From contig JAJECK010000099.1 of NCBI GenBank assembly GCA_022822085.1, positions 1 to 64,000 on the forward strand: DNA of 64,000 bases. Reading direction: 5' to 3'. The translations under genes were made by a program, and so were the position numbers. Position 1 is the first letter of the stretch, and each line of letters begins with the position of its first letter. Source of the DNA: Candidatus Poribacteria bacterium (GTDB lineage Bacteria > Poribacteria > WGA-4E > WGA-3G). Of the stretch, positions 26,515-36,900 are shown piece after piece. The notes beneath the pieces are model-generated. The model was not told the DNA's origin and did no database searches. It saw only the letters and a list, made by a program, of their open reading frames with translations.

Positions 26515-28998
26515 ATGCTTGAACCACTATTTTGCAAACATAAAACAACAAAGAACAAACAGAAATTCCTAATCCAACTTGTTCTAACTTTCTTTTTGAC
26601 TGTAGGGTTATCGTATGCTCAAGTTGCACCGCAGTTGACAAGTATATCCCCGCGTGCAGCACAACGCGGGCAAACTATTGATGTTACATTAGTCGGAAAA
26701 AACATAGACGAAAGTGCAAAGATATGGCTTGGTAAAACAGGTATCAAAGCGGAAATCAAGCAGAAAACGCCAGTAGCAACCGTACGTTTTACAGGTTCAG
26801 GAATATCAGCGAACATTCCAAACGACCCACGATTAGTTCTTTCATTTGAAATTGCACCTGACGCGCCATTAGGTAACCATCAGATACGATTAATAACCCC
26901 CAATGGCGTTTCCAACCCGCAGAACTTCCTGGTCGGTGACCTGCCTGAGAAGAACGAGCAAGAACCGAATTCTACTCAAGAAGAAGCAAACATGCTTGAG
27001 TTACCGGTTACAGTTAACGGTGCAGTCACTTCTATTGATGATGTGGATATCTTTCATTTTAATCTAAGAAAGGGCGCACGTCTCATAATTGATATATTCG
27101 CTCAACGAATTGGATCACCATTAGATTCATATATTGTTCTGTATGACCCGAATGGTAATGAAGTTGTTAAAAGTCTGGATGGGAATGGATTAGATTCATT
27201 TATTGATTATACAACCCAGCAGGAAGGGAAATACTCACTTCACGTCCGTGATGTCCGATACCAAGGTGGTGGTAATTATCTATATCGTTTGAATATCGGA
27301 GAGTTACCCTATCTTCAGAGTATATTTCCATTGGGCGGAAAACGTGGTGCTGCAAATACTGTCAATGTTTCTGGTGCTAATTTAGGAGCTGTAAACGCAG
27401 TCCAACTTGATATTTCACCTGATGCATCACTTGGAATTCAAGAGCTCAGAGTGAGTAATCCGAACGGTTTAGAGACAAATCCATACCCGTTTGCTATAGG
27501 TGAATTTAATGAGTCCAATGAAAAAGAACCGAATGATGCGTTGGCTCAAGAAAACAAAATCGGAACTCCAATAACAGTCAACGGTAGGATAGAGAAAGAA
27601 GGTGATGTAGATAGGTATTCCATAAAAGTAGAAAAAGGAACGAGTTTAGTTTTTGATGTTAAAGCGCGCCAGTTTCGTTCACATCTTGACCCTGTGCTAA
27701 CTATCTATTCTCATAAGAAAGGTGAAGCGGAAGGCAGTGTAGAAGAACAGGTCCTGAGTGTAAATGATGATGCAAGCGGAACAGATGCAAGGATTGCCTT
27801 TACATTTCCAAATGCCGGAGATTACGGAATATCTGTGCGTGATCTAAATGGTGCTGGTGGCAGTCCTTATCCGTATAGACTGACTGTCCGTCCTCTAAAA
27901 CAAGGATTTAGTCTGAGTGTAAATGCAGATAACCCGCGTATAAGCCGTGGTGGCACACTCATGTTGACTGCATCTGTCGCACGGATAGATGGATTCAATG
28001 GGGCACTCCGTTTTTATTCTCCTGATCTACCCAAAGGATTTGTCTTTAGTCCTACTATTCTCTTCCCCGGTCAAAATCAAGCATTAATAACTATAACCGC
28101 ACCAGTAGATGCAGAACTGGGTTTACACCCATTTTCTATCGTAGGAGTCAGTGCTGTTGGCGGTGAACGTATAGAAGAAACTGCATCACCGAAAGGTATA
28201 CTCTTGACGGTGTTGGATACCCCTCCTTTTACACTATCATTTGCAGATGTTGATGTAAACGTGGTCCATAACAAAACAACTAACTTTCACGTGATAGCTG
28301 ACAGGAGAAATGACTTCAATGGGGCAATTTCTCTAAATGTTCAAGGCGTTCCTGCACGTATCTCAGGCGGAAAGGCGACAATTCCTGCTGGTAAAAATAG
28401 TGCCTTGATTTCACTAAGAGCAGGAACTGTTGAACGACGCGAGCAATTTTCTGTTGTGCCAACACCTGGTACAAGTTATATCTCAGTAAGTGGTTCCGCG
28501 AATGTCAACAGAGAAAACTATTCCGAATCATCTCCTGCTATACCTCTAACAGTGGTTGAAGCACCATTTATCGTTACGATTGAACCATTACGTTTTAGTA
28601 TTGTCTTCCCAAAACAAGCAGACGCATCTGAACCTAAGGCTGATACAGCAGAAGGTGAAACTGTCGCTGTCTCAAATCCAAGTCCTTCTGAAAATCCACA
28701 GACTGAACTAAAGACTGATGCTGAACCGATAACAAAATCTGCTAAACTTACAATGAGTATTGTTCGGAGAGGCAGTTTTACGGATATCGTCACCATAAAA
28801 CCGATAACGGTCCCAGAAGGTATTACTATACCAGATGCGATTATTCCTATCAATGAAAATGATGTTGAAGTAGACCTACAGGCTATTGGTTCTCTTGAAG
28901 CAAAGACCTATCAAGTTAAATTCCGTGCTACAGCTATTATTAACGGTAAAACTTTTCAACAAGATAGTCCGGTAATTAATGTAAAGATTATTCGGTAA
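26515..28998 (+). CDS. exported PPC-domain protein of planctomycete type
   Basis: An 827-residue exported protein with a signal peptide ending near SYAQ (about residue 36). It begins with an IPT/TIG-like Ig domain (TSISPRAAQRGQTIDVTLVG). Two bacterial pre-peptidase C-terminal (PPC) domains follow, each introduced by an EPN motif: EQEPNSTQEEAN and EKEPNDALAQEN, with DVDIFHFNLRKG / DVDRYSIKVEKG. The last 380 residues are Ig-like strands with a Ser/Glu/Thr-rich linker (about 705-740). No protease domain is attached. In related genomes such proteins sit beside PSCyt1/DUF1501 genes, so a role in the same surface system is likely. AGAGGT precedes the ATG. Confidence 0.85.
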   Translation: MLEPLFCKHKTTKNKQKFLIQLVLTFFLTVGLSYAQVAPQLTSISPRAAQRGQTIDVTLVGKNIDESAKIWLGKTGIKAEIKQKTPVATVRFTGSGISANIPNDPRLVLSFEIAPDAPLGNHQIRLITPNGVSNPQNFLVGDLPEKNEQEPNSTQEEANMLELPVTVNGAVTSIDDVDIFHFNLRKGARLIIDIFAQRIGSPLDSYIVLYDPNGNEVVKSLDGNGLDSFIDYTTQQEGKYSLHVRDVRYQGGGNYLYRLNIGELPYLQSIFPLGGKRGAANTVNVSGANLGAVNAVQLDISPDASLGIQELRVSNPNGLETNPYPFAIGEFNESNEKEPNDALAQENKIGTPITVNGRIEKEGDVDRYSIKVEKGTSLVFDVKARQFRSHLDPVLTIYSHKKGEAEGSVEEQVLSVNDDASGTDARIAFTFPNAGDYGISVRDLNGAGGSPYPYRLTVRPLKQGFSLSVNADNPRISRGGTLMLTASVARIDGFNGALRFYSPDLPKGFVFSPTILFPGQNQALITITAPVDAELGLHPFSIVGVSAVGGERIEETASPKGILLTVLDTPPFTLSFADVDVNVVHNKTTNFHVIADRRNDFNGAISLNVQGVPARISGGKATIPAGKNSALISLRAGTVERREQFSVVPTPGTSYISVSGSANVNRENYSESSPAIPLTVVEAPFIVTIEPLRFSIVFPKQADASEPKADTAEGETVAVSNPSPSENPQTELKTDAEPITKSAKLTMSIVRRGSFTDIVTIKPITVPEGITIPDAIIPINENDVEVDLQAIGSLEAKTYQVKFRATAIINGKTFQQDSPVINVKIIR

Positions 28999-29080
28999 CA
29001 ATCAAGTCTTTCTGTTAAACATTACTTAGATCTAATGCCAGTTTGATAAAAGAATTCAATTTTGATACGATGGACTCACT

Positions 29081-29212
29081 CCCCCTTGAATGAAGATTAA
29101 CTTATTAATCGGGTGATTTTTCTTCTGGAGAGGACAGTTGTACTACTTGCTGGCGAGGTTTCCTAACCTCGCCACATTACCCGATTAAATTCTTAATCTT
29201 CATATAAGGGGG
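29081..29212. repeat. MITE-like element with 37-base terminal inverted repeats
   Basis: Bases 29081-29117 (start CCCCCTTGAATGAAGATTAA) pair with 29176-29212 with roughly six mismatches. Inside is a smaller hairpin, 29152-29173, with arms GGCGAGGTT and AACCTCGCC. There is no open reading frame. Size (132 bases) and shape fit a non-autonomous miniature transposable element, but no target-site duplication is obvious. Confidence 0.6.
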
Positions 29213-29213
29213 A

Positions 29214-29254
29214 TTAGGGGGTTAAAAGTCGCTATTTCAGTGTTTACCCCCTAA
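29214..29254. repeat. inverted repeat next to the MITE-like element
   Basis: Arms TTAGGGGGTTAAA (29214-29226) and TTTACCCCCTAA (29243-29254) enclose 16 bases. It directly abuts the palindrome to its left and shares the G-tract/C-tract theme, so the two may form one composite element. Confidence 0.5.
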
Positions 29255-29455
29255 GCCCCTTATCAAAGGGACCTTAAGAGGCATGCATCCATTCTGCCTT
29301 TTTATCAAACTCACGTTGGATCTAATGTGTTTGTACGTTTCAAGTAAAAAGTTCAGTAAATTAATACTGATGATGTGAAACTTGATTTTGCTTTGAAGCG
29401 AAATAATACACTCACCTCGCAAATTACACAGAAACAATAGGATTTTATCGGGCTC

Positions 29456-31297
29456 ATGCTAAAATTCTTGTCTGAAATTGGAAAGACAATTAGCAACTAC
29501 CCCCGTGCAGTCATCCTTATGTGGCATGCTAGTCCAAAGGAGATGACTGCATTTACCCTATTCAATCTACTTTCAGCTTTTGTCACACCATTACAGATAT
29601 GGCTCTCAAAGTACATCGTTGATGGAGTGGTTGCGGCAATACAAGTGACAGAAGGCACAGCATCAACACACCTCAGACAAATTGCTATTCTCATCGGATT
29701 GCAGCTCCTCTTATGGTTGGCAAGTAATGCTATTACAAGCATTCAAACGGTACTGACATACCCTCTTAACCTAAAAGTCTCCTATTACACCCAAGAACTC
29801 ATTTTTCAAAAACTATCAACATTAGATTTAGCATTCTTTGAATCGCCAACATTCTTCAATCAGATGACGTATGCACGAGAAGAATCAATTCGACGAATTC
29901 CAAACTTCGTCAACAATGTCTCAAGTTTGCTGTCCAGTCTATTGATGCTCATAACCCTGTTAATTATGGTTGCCAATTTGCATATTTTGGCAATGTTGAG
30001 CATCATTGTCCTATCAATTCCTCACCTCATTGCAACCAGTTATTTCGGAAAACGTTGGTTTAGTTTGCTTCTCAAACAGACCTCTGAAAAGCGTTTAGCA
30101 CAATATCTCACTACGCTGCTCAGCACGCGTGAACCAGTGAAAGAGATGAAACTCTTTGGACTATATGATGTACTTGTTGATCGTTTTCGGACCCTATACC
30201 AAAAATTCGTTCGTGAAAACCACACACTGTCGTTCAAACAAGAAATATCTAAAGTTGCCCTGGATCTACTTTCCACGTTGAGCACTGCGGGGATTTGGCT
30301 ATACGCAGCTATTCGAGCGGTAGCACAGGAGATTTCGATTGGAGACATGATACTCTACTTTCAGACTTCAGAAAGAGCAAGAAGCTCGATTGTAAGTGTG
30401 TTTAGATCAAGCGGAATCTTCTATGAGAACAGCCTGTTCCTTGAACATCTCTTTTCGTTTTTAGATTTAGACCCTAATGCTGTTGAAGGAACACTCCAAT
30501 CATCTGAAAGGGAGACAGAGAAGAAAAAAGTCAGTCGTCCACTCCAGGAAGGTATTGTGTTTGATGACGTATCGTTCAAGTATCCTGGAACAGAAGAAAC
30601 CGTTCTCAAAGATGTCAGTTTCGCAATTTCTCCTGGCGAGTGCGTAGCCATTGTTGGACGCAATGGTGCTGGTAAAACGACTTTAGTCAAACTTCTGACC
30701 CGTCTTTATGATCCGAACGACGGTTGTATTTGCCTTGATGGTACAGACCTAAGAGAATATCCTCTCAAAGAGTTACACAGCCAATTTAGTGTCATATTTC
30801 AGGATTTTGTCCAGTATCACTTCAGTGTGCGCGATAATATTGGATTTGGACAGGCGGGTGACTGTGAGAATATGGAACGTATTCGCGCTGCAGCTGAAAA
30901 AGCAGGTAGTCTTTCGCGTATTGAAAAATTACCCCAACAGTTTGACACTATATTGGGTCGTACTTTAGAGGAAGGTGTAGATCTTTCAGGTGGAGAGTGG
31001 CAAAAGATTGCGTTGGCACGCGCCTTTATGCGAGATGCCCAAGTATTGATTCTTGATGAGCCCACTGCAGCACTTGATGCAGTCGCAGAAGAAGAGATAT
31101 TCCAGCGTTTCAATGAACTGACAGCAGGAAAAACATCGGTTATCATTTCACACCGATTCTCTACAGTTAAAATGGCGGATCAAATCATCGTGTTAGAAGA
31201 CGGTTGTATAATTGAGAAGGGGACACATGATGAGTTAATAGCACAAAACGGCACATACACAAGGATGTATACACTTCAGGCACAACGTTATCGTTAA
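29456..31297 (+). CDS. ABC exporter, fused membrane and ATPase domains
   Basis: A 613-residue half-transporter. A six-helix membrane domain (about residues 15-330) is followed by a nucleotide-binding domain: Walker A GRNGAGKTT, signature LSGGEWQKIALARA, Walker B VLILDEPTAALDA and H-loop ISHRFSTVKMADQ. Such proteins work as dimers to export lipids, peptides or drugs. The signature has Trp instead of the common Gln (SGGEW), as seen in some peptide or bacteriocin exporters. No substrate gene is adjacent, so the cargo is unknown. The ribosome site before the ATG is weak. Confidence 0.92.
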   Translation: MLKFLSEIGKTISNYPRAVILMWHASPKEMTAFTLFNLLSAFVTPLQIWLSKYIVDGVVAAIQVTEGTASTHLRQIAILIGLQLLLWLASNAITSIQTVLTYPLNLKVSYYTQELIFQKLSTLDLAFFESPTFFNQMTYAREESIRRIPNFVNNVSSLLSSLLMLITLLIMVANLHILAMLSIIVLSIPHLIATSYFGKRWFSLLLKQTSEKRLAQYLTTLLSTREPVKEMKLFGLYDVLVDRFRTLYQKFVRENHTLSFKQEISKVALDLLSTLSTAGIWLYAAIRAVAQEISIGDMILYFQTSERARSSIVSVFRSSGIFYENSLFLEHLFSFLDLDPNAVEGTLQSSERETEKKKVSRPLQEGIVFDDVSFKYPGTEETVLKDVSFAISPGECVAIVGRNGAGKTTLVKLLTRLYDPNDGCICLDGTDLREYPLKELHSQFSVIFQDFVQYHFSVRDNIGFGQAGDCENMERIRAAAEKAGSLSRIEKLPQQFDTILGRTLEEGVDLSGGEWQKIALARAFMRDAQVLILDEPTAALDAVAEEEIFQRFNELTAGKTSVIISHRFSTVKMADQIIVLEDGCIIEKGTHDELIAQNGTYTRMYTLQAQRYR

Positions 31298-31449
31298 GTG
31301 CATAGTGTAGAAAATAACGAACGAAGCGGGCCTTTCTTTGGTCGATTTAGACGAAGAAGTCAGTACACGGTACAGTCTTGTAAAAACTGAAATCGGATAG
31401 TAGAAGAGTCAAACCCAATTTCAACATACAAAGTATCTGGAGAAATATT

Positions 31450-31465
31450 CACGGATATCCGTGAT
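31450..31465. promoter_or_regulatory. 16-base perfect palindrome upstream of the Rieske operon
   Basis: TCACGGATATCCGTGA, a perfect palindrome about 100 bases before the Rieske gene. The same 16 bases form the core of the terminator at 37442-37474, at the other end of the Rieske/cytochrome gene run. It could be an operator, a terminator of upstream transcription or a repeat unit. No T-run follows here, so a terminator is less likely at this site. Confidence 0.45.
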
Positions 31466-31510
31466 AAAGTAATTTTAAAGCATTCAAAATTCATGCAAAG
31501 AGTCTTATTC

Positions 31511-31542
31511 TGTGATATAATTTCACAAAGTCAATTTTGTGA
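31511..31542 (+). promoter_or_regulatory. extended -10 promoter with overlapping operator-like dyad
   Basis: TGATATAAT at 31513-31521 is an extended -10 (TGnTATAAT). A perfect 7-base dyad TCACAAA-N6-TTTGTGA follows at 31523-31542, where transcription would start, the usual place for a repressor. A TGTGA-N7-TCACA pair (31511-31527) overlaps the -10 but has one base more than the CRP/FNR spacing. The Rieske gene starts a few bases later. Confidence 0.45.
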
Positions 31543-31548
31543 TTCGTA

Positions 31549-32049
31549 ATGGGGGACAAGACGTTGTCTCGACGTACATTTTTTCTTTCACTTGCATGGG
31601 GAAGTTTTACGGCTGCACTCGGTCTATGTTTCGGTCCCGGTTTAGTACGTTATCTATATCCGCGTGTTCTGTATGAGCCATCATCAACTTTTAAAGCCGG
31701 GTTTCCAGCTGAATATCCTGCTGGTAGTGTCAGTGAAAAATATAAAAAAGAACCTTTCGGTGTATGGATTGTTCGGCGTGAGGATGGTGAGTTTTATGCA
31801 TTACTTACTACCTGTACACATTTAGGCTGTACACCGCGTTGGCTCTCCTCCGAAAATAAATTCAAATGTCCTTGCCACGGTAGTGGTTTTGACCGTGATG
31901 GCATTAACTATGAAGGCCCCGCACCACGACCACTTGAACGAGTAAAAATTACCTTGGCTGAGGATGGACAACTTCAAATAGATAAATCTGTGAAGTTTTT
32001 AGGCGAAAAAGGGCAGTGGGGTGACCCTGGTGCCTCTTTGAAAGTCTAA
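31549..32049 (+). CDS. Rieske 2Fe-2S protein of a cytochrome b6f/bc-type complex
   Basis: A 166-residue Rieske protein. An N-terminal membrane anchor has a twin-arginine motif (SRRTFF, Tat-dependent insertion). The Fe-S domain has CTHLGC (Cys89, His91, Cys94) and CPCHGSGF (Cys107, Cys109, His110), all cluster ligands and the disulfide pair intact. It takes electrons from quinol in the bc complex and passes them to c-type haems. The two following genes encode the cytochrome b halves. Either ATG 31549 (no ribosome site) or TTG 31564 (GGGGGA about 7 bases before it) may be the true start; both give the Tat motif. First gene of the respiratory island. Confidence 0.95.
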   Translation: MGDKTLSRRTFFLSLAWGSFTAALGLCFGPGLVRYLYPRVLYEPSSTFKAGFPAEYPAGSVSEKYKKEPFGVWIVRREDGEFYALLTTCTHLGCTPRWLSSENKFKCPCHGSGFDRDGINYEGPAPRPLERVKITLAEDGQLQIDKSVKFLGEKGQWGDPGASLKV

Positions 32050-32103
32050 AACTATAGTATTTCAGTTGAGTTAGAATGTACAAACAGATTGAAAAGGAAG
32101 ATA

Positions 32104-32877
32104 ATGAACGAAGAACGCAAAGGACTAATAGAAAAGATAACAAATTCTGATATTTGGAAATCTATTTTTCGACACGGATACGAAAAAACTGGTCGTCGTT
32201 ACACATTACAGGTTCTGCAAAATGTCTGGTTACATCTGCATCCTCCCCGTATTTCACGACATGCATTGAACTTCAGATTTACATGGTGTATGGGTGGAAT
32301 TACCTTCCTCATGTTCCTTGTTACAGCAGTTACAGGCGTCCTACTCATGTTCTATTATAGACCTGTAGCTGAATATGCTTTCCGAGATGTGCAAGCACTT
32401 GAATTTGACATTCCATTTGGAATGCTTCTTCGTAATATGCACCGTTGGGCTGCACACGGTATGGTCATTTCAGTTATGCTCCATATGTTTAGGGTTTTTT
32501 TGACAGGTTCATACAAAAAACCGCGTGAGTTCAATTGGGCAGTCGGTGTAATTCTGTTGCTCATCACATTTTTCTTGAGTTTTACGGGTTACTTGCTTCC
32601 GTGGGATCAACTTGCACTTTGGGCAGTTACAGTCGGGACAAACATGGCAAGTGCTACTCCGGTTTTAGGGAATGAAGGCCCCTTTACCCCCACAGATATT
32701 ATCACGCAATCCAATGACGTTAGATTTGCATTACTTGGCGGCACAATTGTTGGACCTTCTACGTTGTTAAGGTTCTATATCTTGCATTGCATTGCAGTCC
32801 CTTTAGTAGCAAGTGTTCTTATGGCACTACATTTCTGGCGTGTCCGTAAAGATGGCGGAATTTCAGGACCATTATAA
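32104..32877 (+). CDS. cytochrome b, N-terminal (b6-like) subunit
   Basis: A 257-residue membrane protein with four main helices. It carries the bis-histidine pattern of cytochrome b: two His in the second helix (NMHRWAAHGMVISVMLHMF region) and two in the fourth (YILHCIAVP and ALHFWRV). It binds two b haems and, with the next protein, forms the quinol-oxidising core. It stops after helix four, as in cytochrome b6, with the rest in the next gene. ATG 32104 has AAGGAAG just upstream; an in-frame TTG at 32089 lacks one. Confidence 0.93.
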   Translation: MNEERKGLIEKITNSDIWKSIFRHGYEKTGRRYTLQVLQNVWLHLHPPRISRHALNFRFTWCMGGITFLMFLVTAVTGVLLMFYYRPVAEYAFRDVQALEFDIPFGMLLRNMHRWAAHGMVISVMLHMFRVFLTGSYKKPREFNWAVGVILLLITFFLSFTGYLLPWDQLALWAVTVGTNMASATPVLGNEGPFTPTDIITQSNDVRFALLGGTIVGPSTLLRFYILHCIAVPLVASVLMALHFWRVRKDGGISGPL

Positions 32878-32956
32878 AACTTCTATGACATTTGCAGTAA
32901 GACATACATATTGGCAATTAAGGTGAATTACGATTTGAAGGAGATAGTATTCAATT

Positions 32957-33823
32957 ATGGATAATTTTCTATTATTAATAGAGAAACCTGATAATGTTCC
33001 GATTTTGGCTATGCTTTTTTTAATTCCATTTTTTATATGGTTAGCATACAGGCAAGCGCGCCAAACTGATCGAACAGGTGTCCCTTCAGATGCTGCTCTG
33101 AACGATAAGGTCTATGTTTGGCCTTATCTTTGTCGTAATGAATTTGTCTGTGCAATTATCATCATGCTCATCCTGGCGGTATGGTCAATTATGATTGACG
33201 CGCCACTTGAGGAGATGAGTAATCCCGCTAAAACCCCGAATCCCTCTAAAGCCCCCTGGTATTTTCTTGCTCTACAAGAAATGCTGGTCTATTTTGACCC
33301 TTGGATCGCGGGTGTGGTGTTACCAGGTCTCATCATCGTTGGTCTTATTGCTATTCCCTATATTGACATCAATCCAAAAGGCAAAGGATATTATACAATT
33401 AAAGAACGACCCTTCGCGCTTGCTGTGTTTAGTTTCGGATTTATCGTCCTGTGGATTGTCTTGATGATAGTAGGGACTTTCTTAAGGGGACCAGGATGGA
33501 ACTTATTTTTACCGTGGGAATATTGGGACCCGCATAAACTCGTCCCGTTGACAAATGTTAATTTGTCAGAGTTTATTGGGATACAAGATGCTATGACTGC
33601 GAATTTCTTCGGATTTGCAGTTGTTGCAGGATATTTCGCACTCGGACCGATTTTCTATTTTTGGAAGAGCAAAAGTAATAAATTTTTACAAGAACTCGGT
33701 CTTGTCAGATATGTCATCGTTTCATTTCTGTTTTTATGTATGATGGCACTTCCGATTAAGATGATTCTAAGGTTAGCATTGAATATAAAATATGTGTGGG
33801 TATCCCCTTGGTTCAACATCTAA
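32957..33823 (+). CDS. cytochrome b, C-terminal (subunit IV-like) subunit
   Basis: A 288-residue membrane protein with about six helices, an extra one at each end relative to b6f subunit IV (about 160 residues). The quinol-site motif normally written PEWY appears as KAPWYFLALQEML, followed by FDPWIAGVVLPG. It completes the split cytochrome b. A glutamate of PEWY takes part in proton transfer in classical complexes; here that position is Ala-Pro, as in some Planctomycetes/Nitrospira-type complexes. AAGGAGA is upstream. Confidence 0.9.
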   Translation: MDNFLLLIEKPDNVPILAMLFLIPFFIWLAYRQARQTDRTGVPSDAALNDKVYVWPYLCRNEFVCAIIIMLILAVWSIMIDAPLEEMSNPAKTPNPSKAPWYFLALQEMLVYFDPWIAGVVLPGLIIVGLIAIPYIDINPKGKGYYTIKERPFALAVFSFGFIVLWIVLMIVGTFLRGPGWNLFLPWEYWDPHKLVPLTNVNLSEFIGIQDAMTANFFGFAVVAGYFALGPIFYFWKSKSNKFLQELGLVRYVIVSFLFLCMMALPIKMILRLALNIKYVWVSPWFNI

Positions 33824-33906
33824 ATCACTACGCCTAATGTTATATATTACCATTTTGCTTTCAACATGTAACGTTAACAAAAGATGTCTTGGAGGTTAAG
33901 CAATTC

Positions 33907-36900
33907 GTGAAGAGCAAAAAAGAAATTCCAGCAGAAAAAAAATCTTATGCTGTTTTGTTCTTTATTCTATCAGCATTGTTAGGACTTGTTACTATATGGG
34001 GTTTCTGGGATGAAATGATCACACGTCGTCCTTGGAAAGAAATTCAACAACAGTTCTACCAATATGAATATGAAAAAACAAAGACTGAATTGGAAAATGC
34101 AAATAGAAATTTACCTGAAGAACCCTCCGAACCCGAGATTGATAAGAACACGTTGAGAGATTTAAATAAAGTTGTTAATGAAAAAAAGGTCGTTTTAGAC
34201 GAAGCCTTGCAAAAACGTAAGTTTGAGCAGAGTAAATCTGACGCAATTAATTATAAATATCAACATAGTCTGCATCTTGCACACGGTAAGCACACAGAGG
34301 CAGTTAACAAATGGAAAGAGAAACTGGACGAATTTGAAAAACGGATTGAAGGAGAACTCACCTCAGCTGTCTTACAAGCACAAAAAGAATACGCAGATGC
34401 TAATAAATCACTGGCAGAATTTTACCAGACCAGTGGTGCCTCTACCGAAGCACTCTCAACCTATCTAATCGCACAAAAAAATAATCCAACCGATACAGAA
34501 ATTGATGCGGGAATTGCTGCAGCGCAACAAGCACTTGCAGCACTTCAAGCGACACAGAAACAGTTTGATACAGTTAAGCGTCTTGAAGAGAAGTTAGCTG
34601 ATGTCGGTGGGATCAAACGCACGTTCCTTGGTAGCTTGTTGGAAAATCCGTTTCGAGAGACACGTACAATCGTTCAATATTATCTTGAAGAGTTTGATTA
34701 TACTGCGGACCGTTGTGCCACATGCCATTTCTCTGTTGATAGAAGTGGTTATGATACTAAGGCACAAGAGACATTTGAAATAGAAGGTGACGGTGAGAAT
34801 CTGGTCAAACATCAACTCTTACACCCCAAAGTAAAAGTGGGTAGTGAGACAATAGTTATTGATGGTTTTGATGCTGAACCTGAAGAATATGAACTGTCAG
34901 AGGATGGAGTCCTTACGTTCAAAGACACTGAAATATTTGGTGAAGTTGAAATATCTTATGAGACAGGTTACCGAGATGTCCTTCAAACTCATCCAGAACG
35001 CAATGTGCTCCTTGCCAAACATCCTGTTGAAAGATTTGGATGTACACCTTGTCATGGTGGACAGGGACACGGGTTAACCGCAAAATCTGCGCACGCGCTA
35101 ACACATGCGGAATTTTGGCTTACACCTGTGCTCGGTATGGATAAAGACACTGGAATGACATCTAAAGAGAAAAAAGGATATATGGAATCTAATTGCCGGC
35201 GTTGTCATGATGGTGTAATGAAATTAGACTTTGATGTTGACCCAGAAACTAACATCCCTGTGGACTATGCCCCCAATCTCTCCAAAGGTATGGATCTCTT
35301 TGAAAGTCTTGGATGTCATGGATGTCATGCTGTAGAAGGTTACAGTTCACTTGAAAAAATTGACAAAGTTGGTCCCTCTCTGAGCAAAGTTGGTAGTAAG
35401 GTTAACGATGTTAAATGGCTTGAGGAATGGATTAAACAACCTGAAGCTTACCTGCCAGAAACTACAATGCCCAACTTCTTTCCGGCTGATGGAATGCCAC
35501 AACTTGTCTATTTTAAAAATGGTGGGCAGCGAACAGGAATTGTTACAGAAACAGAAACAACATATACTCTAAAGACAGACGATGGAACATCTTATACTTA
35601 TGCTAAAGATGATGTGTTACGTGTTGTTGATGAGGTTAAGTCAATTGCAGCATATCTTGCAGATATGAAAGACGATTCTTTGGATGAATCACAAGGAGCA
35701 TATTCTAAATCTGAAAGCGCGATTCAGGCTGGTGAAGAGACAGTCAAGACTGTAGGATGTCTATCTTGTCATACTGTTGGTGAGTTAGGCAGTGATTTCG
35801 CTCCTGCGCTGGATAGTGTTGGTAATAAATTAAAACCGAGTTACCTACGCAAATGGATTGAAAATCCAAGAGAATATGACCCTAATACATCAATGCCGAG
35901 TTTACGTTTGAGTGACAGAGAACTTGACAATGTAGTGGCATATCTTATGAGTCTACAAAAAGAGACTCCATCACCTCTTTCTGATTCAATAGGTGAAGTT
36001 GATGCTGATGAAGGCGAAAAACTAGTTCGAACTTATGGGTGTTTCGGTTGCCATGAGATTCCAGGATTTGAGAATGAATCAAAGGTTGGGGCTGATCTTG
36101 GTGAATTCGGTGCAAAACTATATGATGAACTTGATTTCGGTGACACCTTAGAGGAGGATGTCCAACATAGTTGGCACGGATGGACAATAGGTAAACTTAC
36201 AAACCCAAGAAGATACCAAACACGTCGTATTGTATCCCGCATGCCAGTGTTCCAAAATCTGAAAAACAGTGTTGAAGATGCGAAAGCTATTGCAGTATTA
36301 TTGAAGAGTTTCCAACCACAACCATATCCATTGAATTATATTTACGAACATGCAGTTGAGTCTCATCGTGTAGAGAAACAGAATCAAATTGATGCTGGTA
36401 GAAGAGTTGTTAAAAAATACAACTGCACAGGATGTCACATAATAGAAGGTGAAGGCGGTGATTATCAAGACGTTATTGTATCACATGAAGGTTTAGATCA
36501 GATTACTGCTAAGCAGTTAGCCCCTCCACCTTTGCAAGCAGAAGGAGCACGTGTCTATCCAGATTGGTTATTTGATTTCCTCAAAGCACCATCAGATGTC
36601 CGTTATGGACTCAAGGTGCGTATGCCAACATTTGATATGTCGGATGAAGATGCAACAACCCTCGTAAAATACTTCTCAGCATTAGACGATGAACCGTTCC
36701 CTTATGAAACCATCGAACAACCAATGTCAACACGTGCTGAACTTAATGTCGGTAGACAGATCTTTAATGAGTTGAAATGTGACGCATGCCATCCATCACA
36801 AGGTGAGGTAATTCCCGATGGTAGCGACAAAGCAGGTAGACCGGATCTTTCATTGGCAAAAGAACGATTAAAAGCGGATTGGTTGATTGATTGGATGAAA

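Larger units (their letters stand above)
28999..29455. other. gene-free gap with palindromic elements
   Basis: 457 bases between the PPC protein and the ABC exporter. It holds a MITE-like palindrome (29081-29212) and a second inverted repeat (29214-29254). The remaining 200 bases up to 29455 show no gene or clear promoter. Confidence 0.6.

Noticed and set aside
31511-31527. CRP-type site TGTGA-N-TCACA
   Set aside because: Spacing is 7, not 6, and no regulator is nearby; kept only as a note in the promoter entry.
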